Shown here one piece after another: positions 63,947 through 64,000 of a stretch of 64,000 nucleotides of DNA (within the stretch, counting starts at the first letter, position 1; the number at the start of each line of letters is the position of its first letter). The notes under the pieces are model-generated. The model ran no database searches, was not told the DNA's origin, and saw nothing but the letters and a program-made list of their open reading frames with translations. Source of the DNA: Dichotomocladium elegans (lineage: Eukaryota > Mucoromycota > Mucoromycetes > Mucorales > Lichtheimiaceae); contig JAIXMN010000017.1 of assembly GCA_025716815.1 (NCBI GenBank), positions 620,001-684,000 of the forward strand, read 5' to 3'. The position numbers and the translations under genes were made by a program.

Positions 63947-64000
63947 CTACGCAGGATGGGTAATTTAATATCAAATCACTATCGTCTCAATAACCCGTTT

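Overview
This is nuclear DNA of a fungus, most likely an early-diverging Mucoromycota (Mucorales-like) species. Three things point there: dense short spliceosomal introns (about 40-110 nt, GT/GC...AG), conserved fungal proteins with Mucoromycota-style sequences, and small intergenic spaces. I cannot name the species. All gene models below were built by hand by joining exons in frame. Twenty-two protein genes (about 91 introns) are supported, together with one tRNA-His gene and several families of decayed repeats.

Region 0.5-20.1 kb is gene-dense: a CPS1-like GT2 polysaccharide synthase, an FCP1/NIF-type HAD protein, a xylose-reductase-type aldo/keto reductase, ribosomal protein S2, an unusual CDK, an EST1/SMG6-type PIN nuclease, neutral trehalase, a SAM methyltransferase and an ANP1-family mannosyltransferase. 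Region 20.1-21.6 kb holds a decayed repeat. Region 21.6-30.7 kb is a run of five lipid or membrane genes: PEX16, a PRELI/UPS lipid-transfer protein, choline/ethanolamine kinase, glycerol kinase and a KES1/OSH4-like oxysterol-binding protein. An ADAM metalloprotease follows (31.7-34.9 kb), then decayed repeats, an SHR3-like permease chaperone, a 1200-residue BRE4-like membrane protein and a tiny SVIP-like protein (43.0-43.5 kb).

Region 43.5-52.8 kb is a gene-poor, AT-rich island. It contains an imperfect tandem duplication, long inverted arms, retroelement-like scraps and tRNA-His(GTG). Genes resume with a large-subunit catalase, a DNAAF5/HEATR2-like HEAT protein, more decayed repeats, a CTK2/cyclin-K-like cyclin and, cut by the window end, the HECT domain of an RSP5/NEDD4-type ubiquitin ligase.

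The most notable points are these. Six of about 91 introns need GC-AG splicing. One coding exon appears to be only the ATG codon, with splicing creating an N-myristoylation signal. A homologue of an axonemal dynein assembly factor is present in an apparently non-flagellate lineage. One CDK has a PVTALRE helix and a DMG motif. At least three dispersed decayed repeat families share ancestral coding sequence.
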